Source of the DNA: Croceitalea marina
GTDB lineage: Bacteria; Bacteroidota; Bacteroidia; Flavobacteriales; Flavobacteriaceae
Length of the DNA stretch: 64,000 nt
Assembly: GCF_042684265.1 (NCBI RefSeq)
Contig: NZ_JBHULB010000008.1
Location: 310,001 to 374,000, forward strand
Direction of reading: 5' to 3'
The translations under genes were made by a program, and so were the position numbers. Of the stretch, positions 1-9,034 are shown piece after piece (position 1 is the first letter of the stretch; each line of letters opens with the position of its first letter). The notes beneath the pieces are model-generated. The model did not search any database. It worked only from the letters and a program-made list of their open reading frames with translations, and had not been told where the DNA came from.

Positions 1-140
1 AGGCGGCTATGAATGCAGGACTTATCTCTTAACTATCACAAACCTAGGGTAAACCCTATATATCTTTTTCCGTCTTTTTACTGATATGCCGCTTGCCTTC
101 ATTTTAGACCTTGGCTTCATAATTAGAAACCATAACAAAA
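1..140. other. Upstream region without gene
   Basis: No open frame of useful length is visible. The only structure seen is a short inverted repeat, TAGGGT-AA-ACCCTA, at 45-58, about 80 bases before the first gene. It could be an operator or part of the promoter of the lipoprotein operon that follows. This is a weak observation. Confidence 0.3.
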
Positions 141-1955
141 ATGAAAAAGATTCTATCAATTTTTACACTAATAGTAGCTTTAGGCTGCAGTAAAGAAGAT
201 TCCTCTTCAGAACCAGAAAACAGACCACCAGGAGATTTTACCATAACTACGTCTGTTAATTTAGATACGGTAACTATAAACTGGACGACAGCTACAGATC
301 CAGATGGCGATACTGTAAGTTACTCGGTTGAATTAGATGGAAACAACATTCTTGCCAATAGTTCGGAAAGAACAATAAGTCAAGATGGATTAGATTATAG
401 CACCTCATATTCTGGTAAAGTAATAGCAAAAGATTCAGAGGGGTTAAGTACTGAGAAAACATTTTCATTTACTACAAGTGAAGAACCAAACAGCTCACCA
501 CTATCCGCTGTATTAAAAACGCCAGAAAATCAATTAAAAAGTGTCGTCTTACTACCAGAACTTACATGGGAGCAAGCCACAGATCCTGACGGAGATACTG
601 TTGTCTATGATGTTTATTTAGATACCACTACCGACCCTACCACACTTATTAGCTCGGAGCAAACTCCAATAAGGCATACACTTACAACTAGTTTAGAATT
701 GGATACTACCTATTACTGGAAAGTAGTTGCAAAAGACGGTCGTGGTGGTGAATCTACTAGTGAAATTTTTGCATTTTCAACCAATGTTGCACCAACAGTT
801 CCTGTACTGGTTACCCCTGAAGACAATACTCAAAATCTTCCTCTTAAACCAAATCTGTCTTGGAACACTGTTTCAGATCCAGATAATGATGCGGTTACGT
901 ATGATGTTATTTTAGATACCGATGCAAACCCATCAACCAAAATAGCAGAGGGCATATCTAGTACGAATTATACCATAGCTCAAGATCTTGAAAATGAAAC
1001 CCGATACTATTGGAAAATCATTGCTTCGGACGGTAAAGAAGGGGAAACGGAAAGCGAAGTACGTTCTTTTGTAACACGCGGTATGGCTAGTGCTACACAA
1101 GTTGTTGAATCTGCTGATTTTAATATTAGGTACGGGCATACCTCAGTGGTGTTTAATAATAAAATGTGGGTGATTGCTGGTGTTGGCTGTTGTGGAAACT
1201 CCTATAGCGATGTCTGGTCTAGTGATGATGGAGAGAATTGGACCTTGGTAACTGAAACTGCACCTTTTGGAAAACGATGGGAACACGCCTCTGTGATTTT
1301 TGATAACAAAATGTGGGTAATAGGTGGGCGATCTGCTTTTAACGATGCAGGTCTTAAAAATGACGTATGGTATACCGAAGATGGAGAAAACTGGGTGGAA
1401 GCTACAAGCTCTGCGCAATTTACACCACGGTACATTCCCCAAATTCTTAGTTACGATAATAAGTTGTTTTTAATTGGCGGGCGAGATGCGTCATCTACTG
1501 CTGACAATGAAGTTTGGAGTAGTGAAGATGGTGTCACATGGACATTACTTCAAGACAATGCCAATTTTTGTTGTAGAGGCTTCAAGGCATCGGTATTTCA
1601 AAACAAAATGTGGTATATAGCAGGCTTTAGCAAGAATATTTATAGTTCTACCAATGGTATTACGTGGAGTTTAGTTACATCTGAGGCAGAATTTGATGTG
1701 CGTGTTTTGCACTCTACTGTGGTATTTAATAATAGGCTATGGCTAATAGCAGGACGTAGAGAAAATAGTAGTAGAACAAATGATGCATGGTATAGTGATG
1801 ACGGTGTTAATTGGATCCAAGCGAATTCCAATCTAGGGTTTGGTGCTCGCTCTTCCCATACATCTGTAGTGTTCGATAATAAAATCTGGGTTATTGCCGG
1901 TGATAATAATGGTACAGCAGCTTACAATGACGTGTGGACAATAGAACAAAACTAA
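141..1955 (+). CDS. Surface lipoprotein with FN3-like domains and Kelch-like propeller
   Basis: Likely a lipoprotein exported to the cell surface or periplasm. A signal sequence ends in a lipobox with the lipidated cysteine at residue 16 (VALGC). Three fibronectin-III-like domains follow (about 28-111, 117-210, 213-312), each with a W..A/VSDPDxDxVxYxV pattern and a YYWKV strand. Residues about 318-604 hold six repeats of roughly 45-55 residues with the core NKMWVIAG...DVW(S/Y)xDDGxxW, which reads as a six-bladed Kelch-type propeller. The binding partner is unknown. It lies 7 bases before the next lipoprotein gene, so the two are probably one operon. No T9SS sorting domain is evident. Confidence 0.85.
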   Translation: MKKILSIFTLIVALGCSKEDSSSEPENRPPGDFTITTSVNLDTVTINWTTATDPDGDTVSYSVELDGNNILANSSERTISQDGLDYSTSYSGKVIAKDSEGLSTEKTFSFTTSEEPNSSPLSAVLKTPENQLKSVVLLPELTWEQATDPDGDTVVYDVYLDTTTDPTTLISSEQTPIRHTLTTSLELDTTYYWKVVAKDGRGGESTSEIFAFSTNVAPTVPVLVTPEDNTQNLPLKPNLSWNTVSDPDNDAVTYDVILDTDANPSTKIAEGISSTNYTIAQDLENETRYYWKIIASDGKEGETESEVRSFVTRGMASATQVVESADFNIRYGHTSVVFNNKMWVIAGVGCCGNSYSDVWSSDDGENWTLVTETAPFGKRWEHASVIFDNKMWVIGGRSAFNDAGLKNDVWYTEDGENWVEATSSAQFTPRYIPQILSYDNKLFLIGGRDASSTADNEVWSSEDGVTWTLLQDNANFCCRGFKASVFQNKMWYIAGFSKNIYSSTNGITWSLVTSEAEFDVRVLHSTVVFNNRLWLIAGRRENSSRTNDAWYSDDGVNWIQANSNLGFGARSSHTSVVFDNKIWVIAGDNNGTAAYNDVWTIEQN

Positions 1956-1962
1956 TAAGGCA

Positions 1963-3681
1963 ATGAAAAAAAGTAATATAGCAATCATGATAGGCATCTT
2001 TGCATGCCTATCATGCTCAAAAGAAGAAGCAATTACAATTGCTCCAGAACCAGAAATAATTGTTGAAGAAAACGATGAAAGAGCAAATAATGCGGCACCC
2101 TTAAAAGTCGAAATTGTTAGCCCTATAAATGATGAAGTCGTGCAGCAATTTTTGGAGGTCATGCTTAGCTGGGAAGGTAACGATCCCGACGAAAACGATA
2201 CTTTAAAATATACCTTATTGTTTGGTCAAGACCCTACTGCTTTAGAGGTTTTAGCCACAGAAATTGAAGTGGAAAATTTCATTTTAGAACGCCTAATAAC
2301 AGGAGAAACTTACTACTGGCAAATACAATCCACCGATTCAAAAGGCGCAACGAGCCTATCGGATTTAAGTGGTTTTAAAGTGTATGAAAAAGTATTTGAG
2401 GGAGATTATGTCATAAGTGATCAAGCAACCGCAACTATATTTTCCACAGAAGGGTATACCCGTGTAACCGGGTCATTACAATTAAATGGTGAAAACATTG
2501 ATATTACCGGACTGGCAAACCTTAATCATATCGAAAAAGGGCTATTAATAGTCAATACAAATCTTTTTGATTTAACTGGTTTACATCATCTGATAAACGC
2601 AAGTAGTTTAACCATAATCAACAATCCTGTTTTAAAACAAGTTGAAGCACTCCAAGGTGTCCGTGATTTCAATATCGGTATATCTATAGCAAACAATACC
2701 GTTTTAAGTAGTCTAGAGGGCATTAAAGCGAGTAATTCTCTTGAAAGGAATTTAGAAATTATAAACAATCCTGCAATTTCCGATCTATCGGTGTTTGCTA
2801 ATGTAGCAGCAGTAGGAGGACAACTGTTTATAGCAGAAAACAACAGCTTAACTAACCTTGCTGGTTTAGAAAATGTTCGAGAGGTTGGTGATTTCGTAAC
2901 GATTGATCAAAACGAAAATTTATCAAGTTTAAATGGTCTAAATAATCTTGAAACCATACTAGGAGACCTTAGCATATTGGAGAACAAAAATCTAAAAGAC
3001 CTAAGCGCATTGAGCCAATTAAAGCGTACCAGAAACCTTATCATATTTAATAATGATAGCTTAGATGAACTTTCCGATTTTTCCCTTCTAGAAAGTGTGG
3101 AAATTGAACTTATCATAGAAGGCAATAAAGATCTTGAAACTATAAAAGGGTTTGACAATCTCAAAAATGTACAATTCGTTCAGATTGCAACAAATCCAAA
3201 TCTTCTTGAAATAACTGGGTTTAATGAAATTAACATTCTAAAGAATGGCCTTAGAATCTATCAAAATCCGGCGTTAACGATCTTTAATGCTTTCGATACG
3301 CTTGAGGAAGGCTCTATTGGAGTAACTAACTTAGATAAACTTAGAACAATCAGTTTCCCTAAACTTAGAACAAGTGACGGCATATTGCTACAAAACAATA
3401 ATAGTTTAGAAAACTTTGAAGCAAACAACTTAACTTATGCTAATCAAATAGTTATAACGGTTCAACCCAGCTTAACGAGTTTTGGACTCGCCGTTCTTGA
3501 AAACGTTGGAAACGGATCTATAAACATATCTGAAAACGAGAAGCTCTCCAATTTTTGTAGCCTTATTGGCTATGCAAAAATAGCTCTCGAAGAAGGTGAA
3601 GAAGGTCAGGATATCCTTATTAGGGATAACGCCTATAACCCCACCATTAGAATGATTGCAGCAGGGGATTGCAAACGTTAA
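1963..3681 (+). CDS. Lipoprotein with FN3-like and receptor L-domain/LRR-like repeats
   Basis: Signal peptide with lipobox, cysteine at residue 18 (CLSC). After an acidic linker comes one FN3-like domain (about 46-141), similar in pattern to those of the preceding gene. From about 145 to 550 the protein consists of irregular leucine-rich repeats (LxGLxNLxxIxGxLxIxxN), as in receptor L-domain or BspA-like surface proteins. The role is probably ligand binding or adhesion; no catalytic motif is visible. The gene starts 7 bases after its upstream neighbour, and the shared FN3 style suggests that the pair works together. Confidence 0.82.
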   Translation: MKKSNIAIMIGIFACLSCSKEEAITIAPEPEIIVEENDERANNAAPLKVEIVSPINDEVVQQFLEVMLSWEGNDPDENDTLKYTLLFGQDPTALEVLATEIEVENFILERLITGETYYWQIQSTDSKGATSLSDLSGFKVYEKVFEGDYVISDQATATIFSTEGYTRVTGSLQLNGENIDITGLANLNHIEKGLLIVNTNLFDLTGLHHLINASSLTIINNPVLKQVEALQGVRDFNIGISIANNTVLSSLEGIKASNSLERNLEIINNPAISDLSVFANVAAVGGQLFIAENNSLTNLAGLENVREVGDFVTIDQNENLSSLNGLNNLETILGDLSILENKNLKDLSALSQLKRTRNLIIFNNDSLDELSDFSLLESVEIELIIEGNKDLETIKGFDNLKNVQFVQIATNPNLLEITGFNEINILKNGLRIYQNPALTIFNAFDTLEEGSIGVTNLDKLRTISFPKLRTSDGILLQNNNSLENFEANNLTYANQIVITVQPSLTSFGLAVLENVGNGSINISENEKLSNFCSLIGYAKIALEEGEEGQDILIRDNAYNPTIRMIAAGDCKR

Positions 3682-3764
3682 TACAATTCAAAGAAAACTT
3701 CATAAATCTATAATCCGAAGTTATAAAACGCCGCTTCATTTTCAACATTTAAAAAACTTAAAAA

Positions 3765-4193
3765 ATGACAAAGAATTTAATTTTAATAGGTCTATTTCTA
3801 ATTTTTGGTTTAGGGCTACAAACTACAAGCGCCCAACAAAATAAGATTAACAAAATACGTAGTGCACCATTACATTCCGGGGAATCTAGAACCTACGAAG
3901 CCCCTTATAAAAACATGGTAAAATACGCACGAGAAGCTACAACAGAGGCGGGTCTTAGTATTGAATCTTCAGAAAAGATTGATGATGCCACCTATATGAT
4001 TATTGGCAAAGCAAAAGCTTCAGCTTGGAGTTGGGGAGAATTGGTTCGGGTAGTGCTTATTGATAATGCAGACAAAGTAACTGTGCGTGTTTACTCAAAA
4101 CGCGCCATTAAAATTAATGTTACAGCCAAAGGTAACTATACCAATACCATCCTTTCTAATATTGAGGCTAAGATTGATTTTGAAACAGAATAA
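3765..4193 (+). CDS. Small exported protein of unknown function
   Basis: 142 residues with a clear signal peptide (hydrophobic stretch about 4-19, probable cleavage after SAQ near residue 23). The mature part is about 119 residues, mixed alpha/beta in appearance, and no family was recognised. It follows the L-domain lipoprotein by 83 bases on the same strand and is followed by a strong terminator at 4290, so it may be the last gene of that transcription unit. The start was chosen because the signal peptide begins directly there. Confidence 0.7.
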   Translation: MTKNLILIGLFLIFGLGLQTTSAQQNKINKIRSAPLHSGESRTYEAPYKNMVKYAREATTEAGLSIESSEKIDDATYMIIGKAKASAWSWGELVRVVLIDNADKVTVRVYSKRAIKINVTAKGNYTNTILSNIEAKIDFETE

Positions 4194-4289
4194 TAAGCAC
4201 TTAGATATACAGTAATTCATAGAATAAATATTACTGATTAATAGAATTATCATATTTGACCATTTCAAGTAGCACGAGACAATGACTGT

Positions 4290-4319
4290 AAAAACCGCTT
4301 TAATTAAGGCGGTTTTTTT
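4290..4319 (+). terminator. Rho-independent terminator
   Basis: A 9-bp stem AAAAACCGC / GCGGTTTTT encloses a loop that is itself largely self-complementary (TTAATTAA) and is followed by T residues. It closes the transcription unit beginning at 141. The A-tract on the other side would allow it to act in both directions. Confidence 0.85.
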
Positions 4320-4352
4320 GTATATATACGTTACTTTCCGCGACTAAGACTT

Positions 4353-4360
4353 TAATTTTG
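4353..4360 (+). promoter_or_regulatory. Bacteroidota -7 box close to start codon
   Basis: TAATTTTG matches the Bacteroidota -7 consensus TAnnTTTG exactly and ends only 4 bases before the ATG of the decarboxylase gene. If used, transcription would begin at or beside the start codon, giving a leaderless or nearly leaderless message. Confidence 0.45.
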
Positions 4361-4364
4361 TGAT

Positions 4365-5795
4365 ATGGGCAATTCTTTATTAAAAAAACTATATTCTCCC
4401 GAAGAATTTAAAAAGCAGGGAGAAAAATTACTTACAGAAATTACTACTCATATTTCCAAAACTACGACCGGTAAAAGCTCAAAAACTTTAACCTGGAATA
4501 CACCTGACAAAGAGTTACTATTTTGGAAAACCTTTTTAAAAGAAGGAAAAGAAGAAGATTTCTTTCCTGAAATACTGAAACGTACAACACATACACATCA
4601 CCCTAAGTATGTTGGGCATCAGGTATCCGCACCGGCACCAATAACCTTGCTTACGGCAATGACAAGTGCCCTTTTGAATAATGGTATGGCGGTTTATGAA
4701 ATGGGTATGGCACCTTCTGCTATAGAGAAAGTGGTCACGGGTATTATTTGTGATAAAATAGGTTATGATGACCAATCAAGTGGTTTATTGACCTCCGGAG
4801 GAACTTTGGCCAACTTAACTGCATTGTTATCTGCTAGAAAAGCAAAAATTCCTCAAGACATTTGGAATGAAGGTTATAATAAGCCTTTAGGTATTATGGT
4901 TTGTGAACAGGCGCATTACTGCATAGACAGAGCAGCAAAAATTATGGGCTTGGGTGAAAAAGGTATTGTAAAAATACCATCTAAAACCAATTTTTCGATG
5001 GATATTTCACAATTAGAAGTATCATACCAAGCGGCAACGGAAAAAGGAATTAAGGTTTTTGCTATTGTAGGTAGCGCACCTTCTACGGCAACAGGAGCTT
5101 ATGATGATTTAAACGCAATAGCCAATTTTGCCAATGAAAAAGATATATGGTTTCATGTAGACGGCGCACATGGAGGTGCAGCTATTTTTTCAGATAAATA
5201 TAAACACTTGCTAAGTGGCATAGAAAAATCTGATTCCGTGGTCATCGATGGGCATAAAATGATGTTAATGCCTACTATTACCACAGCTTTACTTTTTAGG
5301 AATAAACTACGTGCACAGCATACCTTTAGCCAAAAAGCCGACTATTTGTTAAATGATGAAGTTGAAGAGGATTGGATAAATAGTGGTAAAAAGACTTTTG
5401 AGTGTACCAAAACCATGATGTGTATGCACTGGTACATTCTTTTTAAATTTTATGGCGAAAAAGTATTCAATGAGTATGTGACACGACAATATGATTTAGC
5501 AAAAGACTTTGAGGAAATTCTTGTTGCCGACCCAAATTTTGAACTAGCTGCTTCTCCCATGTCCAATATTCTTTGTTTTAGATATCTAGACTCCTCAAAA
5601 AATGATAAAGATTTAAACGATTTGAATGCAAGAATACGCCAAAATCTATTAGAAGATGGAGAGTTCTACTTAGTGCAAACTAGACTTTCGGGAGTTCATT
5701 ATCTCAGGACTTCTTTAATGAATCCATTTACGACCATTCATCATCTGACCGCGCTTTTAAGTAAAATAAAAGAGGTTGCGCTCACGATAAAGTAA
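4365..5795 (+). CDS. PLP-dependent group II amino acid decarboxylase family protein
   Basis: 476 residues, the usual size for the group II pyridoxal-phosphate decarboxylases (glutamate, aromatic amino acid and diaminobutyrate decarboxylases). Visible features are a substrate-loop motif near residue 80 (HHPKYVGHQ), a glycine/serine phosphate-binding segment (LLTSGGTLANL), the aspartate that contacts the pyridine nitrogen in HVDGAHGG (D266) and the Schiff-base lysine in VIDGHKMM (K298). The enzyme should remove the alpha-carboxyl group of an amino acid in the cytoplasm; the substrate cannot be read from the sequence. It stands alone behind its own promoter-like box. The next in-frame Met is far downstream, supporting this start. 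Confidence 0.88.
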   Translation: MGNSLLKKLYSPEEFKKQGEKLLTEITTHISKTTTGKSSKTLTWNTPDKELLFWKTFLKEGKEEDFFPEILKRTTHTHHPKYVGHQVSAPAPITLLTAMTSALLNNGMAVYEMGMAPSAIEKVVTGIICDKIGYDDQSSGLLTSGGTLANLTALLSARKAKIPQDIWNEGYNKPLGIMVCEQAHYCIDRAAKIMGLGEKGIVKIPSKTNFSMDISQLEVSYQAATEKGIKVFAIVGSAPSTATGAYDDLNAIANFANEKDIWFHVDGAHGGAAIFSDKYKHLLSGIEKSDSVVIDGHKMMLMPTITTALLFRNKLRAQHTFSQKADYLLNDEVEEDWINSGKKTFECTKTMMCMHWYILFKFYGEKVFNEYVTRQYDLAKDFEEILVADPNFELAASPMSNILCFRYLDSSKNDKDLNDLNARIRQNLLEDGEFYLVQTRLSGVHYLRTSLMNPFTTIHHLTALLSKIKEVALTIK

Positions 5796-5867
5796 TCTGT
5801 GATTAGCGTAAAAAATGATATCTTCATACGGTAACTAGAGGTTTCATCGCAACTAATATGTCTTAAA

Positions 5868-7058
5868 ATGATTTTAAAAAAAATAGGGTTGTCCCTTGTT
5901 TTAGGCTTTTCGTTTTTATTGAATGCCCAACCTAGCACAGAAGTATATGTTTTTGATTTAAGCATTGAAGGCAACAATGTACTTCTGTCTAATCCGAAAA
6001 ATATCTCCAACAACGATGGTTACGATAATCAACCATCTTTTCTAAATGATACAGCTATTCTGTTTGCCTCTACAAGGTCGGACCAAACGGATATTAGATT
6101 GTTCGATATTGAGGCAGGTAGCATTAGTTCTTGGATTACGGATACGCCTACGGGAAGCGAGTATTCTCCATTAAAAATTCCGAATAAAAATGCCGTATCT
6201 GCCATTCGCTTGGATTTAGATGGCTTGCAACGACTTTATGAATACGATATCCGAAACGGTAATTCAAAACCAATTTTAAAAGATTTGAAAGTTGGGTATC
6301 ACGTTTGGTATAGTGATCATATTTTGGTTTCTACAGTTTTGATTGAAAACAGAATGGATTTGGTTGTTAGTAACCTAAAGGATAAAACCAATTACACTAT
6401 TCAGAAAAATGTAGGTCGTAGTCTTTCAAAAATTCCCAATTCTGATTTAATAAGCTTTGTGAGTAAAACGGGTAAGGCTTGGCAAATAAAATCGTTGAAC
6501 CCTATTACCAGGACTGTGGAAAACATAGCAAATACATTTCAAAAATCTGAAGATATTTGTTGGTTAAATGATGGTAGTATCCTTACCGGCTATGATAAAT
6601 CCATTCTAAGAATTCATCCAAAATCAGATGCACAATGGGAACCTATACAAATCTTTAAAGAACAAGAGATTAATAACATAACCCGAATTGCTGTTAGTGA
6701 AAATTCTAAAAGACTAGCGTTTGTAGCTGAAGAATCGCCGGCTAAAATTGTCCAAAAACAGTTAGACGCCTATAATGCCCGAGATATTGATGCCTTTATG
6801 GCTACCTATACAAACTCCGTAACAGTTGTAAATTTTCCTGATAAGGAATTGTTTAAAGGGCAAGAGAAAATGCGCGAAAGTTACGCAGCTTATTTTGAAT
6901 CGACTCCAGACCTGAACTGTAAAATTGTAAATCGAATAGTCATCGGAAACAAAGTCATCGATGAAGAATACATAACCGCAAATGGTATAAATTTTAGCGC
7001 CGTCGCTATTTATGAAGTAGAAAACGGTAAAATTTCCAAAGTCACATTTATTCAGTAA
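5868..7058 (+). CDS. Exported PD40/TolB-like propeller fused to SnoaL-like domain
   Basis: A signal peptide (residues 1-21, ending LLNAQ) is followed by a TolB/PD40-like beta-propeller at about 25-290, seen from repeats such as YDNQPSF and SKRLAFVAEE. A compact NTF2/SnoaL-like domain occupies about 293-396 (KQLDAYNARDIDAFMATY...KISKVTFIQ). The function is unknown: the propeller may bind a peptide or envelope component and the SnoaL cone a small molecule. It is the first gene of a tightly spaced plus-strand run reaching 13787, with 9 bases to the next gene. Confidence 0.8.
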   Translation: MILKKIGLSLVLGFSFLLNAQPSTEVYVFDLSIEGNNVLLSNPKNISNNDGYDNQPSFLNDTAILFASTRSDQTDIRLFDIEAGSISSWITDTPTGSEYSPLKIPNKNAVSAIRLDLDGLQRLYEYDIRNGNSKPILKDLKVGYHVWYSDHILVSTVLIENRMDLVVSNLKDKTNYTIQKNVGRSLSKIPNSDLISFVSKTGKAWQIKSLNPITRTVENIANTFQKSEDICWLNDGSILTGYDKSILRIHPKSDAQWEPIQIFKEQEINNITRIAVSENSKRLAFVAEESPAKIVQKQLDAYNARDIDAFMATYTNSVTVVNFPDKELFKGQEKMRESYAAYFESTPDLNCKIVNRIVIGNKVIDEEYITANGINFSAVAIYEVENGKISKVTFIQ

Positions 7059-7067
7059 TTTTCCTAG

Positions 7068-7691
7068 GTGAAATTTGCACACAATATTTCTCGAATTGAA
7101 GCTTTCAGTGATGCGGTTTTTGCTTTTGCTGCAACGCTGTTGGTAGTTTCGCTCGGCGTAGAGAATTCTGATTCTATCATCGAAGTAGATTTTAAGTCCT
7201 TTATAAGTTTTGCAGTAAGTTTTTTTGTTCTTGTAATGCTATGGTATCTCCATTATAACTTTTTTAGAAGAACGGATTATATGGACAATACCATTATTGC
7301 GATTAACGCTGTTCTGCTCTTTGTTGTATTATATTACGTATTTCCATTAAAATCATTAATCAATTCTTGGTTTATGACCAAGGGGATGACCCCTAACAAG
7401 CTTGCCAGCCTCTTTGAGCTCTACGGAATAGGCTTTGCGCTTATTTTTCTTTGTCTGTCCCTAATGTATTTTAGAGCATTTAAAAAGACCAGACATTTAG
7501 AGCAGGCCATGACATTGCTTTTTTATACGCGCCATTTCGCCATATTTGTCGCAGTGGCACTACTTTCAATAGGCGTCGCTTACGTACAAATTGGATTAAA
7601 TTTTGGCTTACCAGGTATCATCTATAGCCTACTAGGCCCTTTTTGCGCACTACACAGCTATCTATTTTTCAAAAAATTTAAAATCAGTTAG
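7068..7691 (+). CDS. TMEM175-family (DUF1211) potassium channel-like protein
   Basis: 207 residues with about six hydrophobic segments. The N terminus carries the family signature R-I-E-A-FSD-A-V-F-A (residues about 9-18), which in TMEM175 channels lines the first helix and shapes the pore. Bacterial members form tetrameric potassium channels in the inner membrane. The start codon is GTG; it places the FSD motif at the usual distance from the N terminus. The gene is 9 bases after its upstream neighbour and 1 base before the next, so it is co-transcribed with the peptidase genes, although a functional link is not obvious. Confidence 0.85.
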   Translation: MKFAHNISRIEAFSDAVFAFAATLLVVSLGVENSDSIIEVDFKSFISFAVSFFVLVMLWYLHYNFFRRTDYMDNTIIAINAVLLFVVLYYVFPLKSLINSWFMTKGMTPNKLASLFELYGIGFALIFLCLSLMYFRAFKKTRHLEQAMTLLFYTRHFAIFVAVALLSIGVAYVQIGLNFGLPGIIYSLLGPFCALHSYLFFKKFKIS

Positions 7692-7692
7692 A

Positions 7693-9024
7693 ATGAAGAA
7701 ACTACTTTTTATCGGGCTATTGTTCATCGGCCTAAATTTAACGGCCCAAACAGATTCTCGAATCTATGATATCATTAATGCCGTATCAGCTGAACGAATA
7801 GAAAGTGATATTACTACCTTGGCTAATTTTGGTACTAGACATACCTTAAGTGATACCATATCAGAAACAAGAGGTATTGGTGCAGCGAGAAGGTGGATAA
7901 AAAGTGAGTTCGATAAAATTTCTGCTGATTGCTCCAATTGTCTAAATGTTTTTTATCAAAAAGACCTCGTTAAAAAAGGGGAGAACCAACGCATTGTTAA
8001 AGATGTTTGGGTGGTTAATGTAGTAGCAATACAGAAAGGAACAAAATATCCGAATCGATATATCATTATGAGTGGCGACATCGATTCAAGGGTTAGCGAC
8101 CCTACTGACTTTGAGTCAGACTCACCAGGGGCAAATGATAATGCAAGTGGTATGGCCGGAACGATTGAGGCTGCACGGGTACTTTCAAAATACAAATTTG
8201 AAAGCAGCGTCATTTATCTAGGCCTTTCAGGGGAAGAGCAAGGTCTTTTTGGAGGTAAAGGGCTGGCTGCCTTCGCTAAGGAAAAAGGTTGGGACATTAT
8301 TGGTATTATCAACAACGATATGATCGGTAACATAAAAGGAGTAGATGGTGTGGTAAGTAATCGTGACTTTCGTATTTTCTCAGAACCTGTACCCCCAACC
8401 GAAACCGAAAGACAGCGCCGAGCTAGACGTTTTTATGGAGGTGAGGTAGATGGCATTTCACGTCAACTTGCTCGTTATGTTCATAAAACTACAAAAACGT
8501 ATATGCCCGAAATGAACCCGACCATGATTTACAGATTAGACAGGTTTGGTCGCGGTGGACATCATCGCCCTTTTAACGATGCCGGGTATGCAGGAATCAG
8601 AATCATGGAATCACATGAAAACTATACACAGCAGCATCAAGATATTCGTGTAGAAAACGGTATTGCCTACGGAGATGTGTTGGAACATGTGAATTTTGAA
8701 TACGCCAAAAAACTTACCGCCGTAAATGCCATTAATCTCGCCTCCATTGCATGGGCGCCACCTGCACCCGAAACTGTTGAAATCGGAGGTATTGTAGAAC
8801 CTTCGGCCAAACTAAAATGGAATAAGGTTGATGGCGCCAGGGGATATAAAATTTACTGGCGAGAAACCACCTCCCCCACCTGGGATAATTCAAGATATGT
8901 AGGCGACCTTACAGAAGCCACACTTGATGGAATAGTTATTGATAATTACTTCTTTGGCGTTGCATCGGTTGGGGCAGACGGTCATGAAAGCATGGTGGTT
9001 TTTCCAAATAAAATTTTTAGATAA
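7693..9024 (+). CDS. M28-family zinc aminopeptidase, exported
   Basis: Signal peptide ends at about residue 19 (NLTAQ). The M28 fold shows the metal and catalytic motifs in order: GDIDS (129-133 region), PGANDNASG with the bridging Asp, GEEQGLFGG with the catalytic and ligand Glu pair, NNDMIG, and a late His in ESHENY. The first ligand, normally His in GH(x)DS, is Asp129 here. The last 90 residues form an FN3-like domain (LKWNKVDGARGYKIYW). It should trim amino acids from peptides outside the cytoplasm. It is followed 10 bases later by an M1 peptidase, which fits a peptide-use operon. Confidence 0.88.
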   Translation: MKKLLFIGLLFIGLNLTAQTDSRIYDIINAVSAERIESDITTLANFGTRHTLSDTISETRGIGAARRWIKSEFDKISADCSNCLNVFYQKDLVKKGENQRIVKDVWVVNVVAIQKGTKYPNRYIIMSGDIDSRVSDPTDFESDSPGANDNASGMAGTIEAARVLSKYKFESSVIYLGLSGEEQGLFGGKGLAAFAKEKGWDIIGIINNDMIGNIKGVDGVVSNRDFRIFSEPVPPTETERQRRARRFYGGEVDGISRQLARYVHKTTKTYMPEMNPTMIYRLDRFGRGGHHRPFNDAGYAGIRIMESHENYTQQHQDIRVENGIAYGDVLEHVNFEYAKKLTAVNAINLASIAWAPPAPETVEIGGIVEPSAKLKWNKVDGARGYKIYWRETTSPTWDNSRYVGDLTEATLDGIVIDNYFFGVASVGADGHESMVVFPNKIFR

Positions 9025-9034
9025 AATATAAGGA

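Noticed and set aside
1143..1442. Antisense open frames within the Kelch-like region
   Set aside because: They arise from the biased codons of the repeats in the real gene; no start context or family resemblance.
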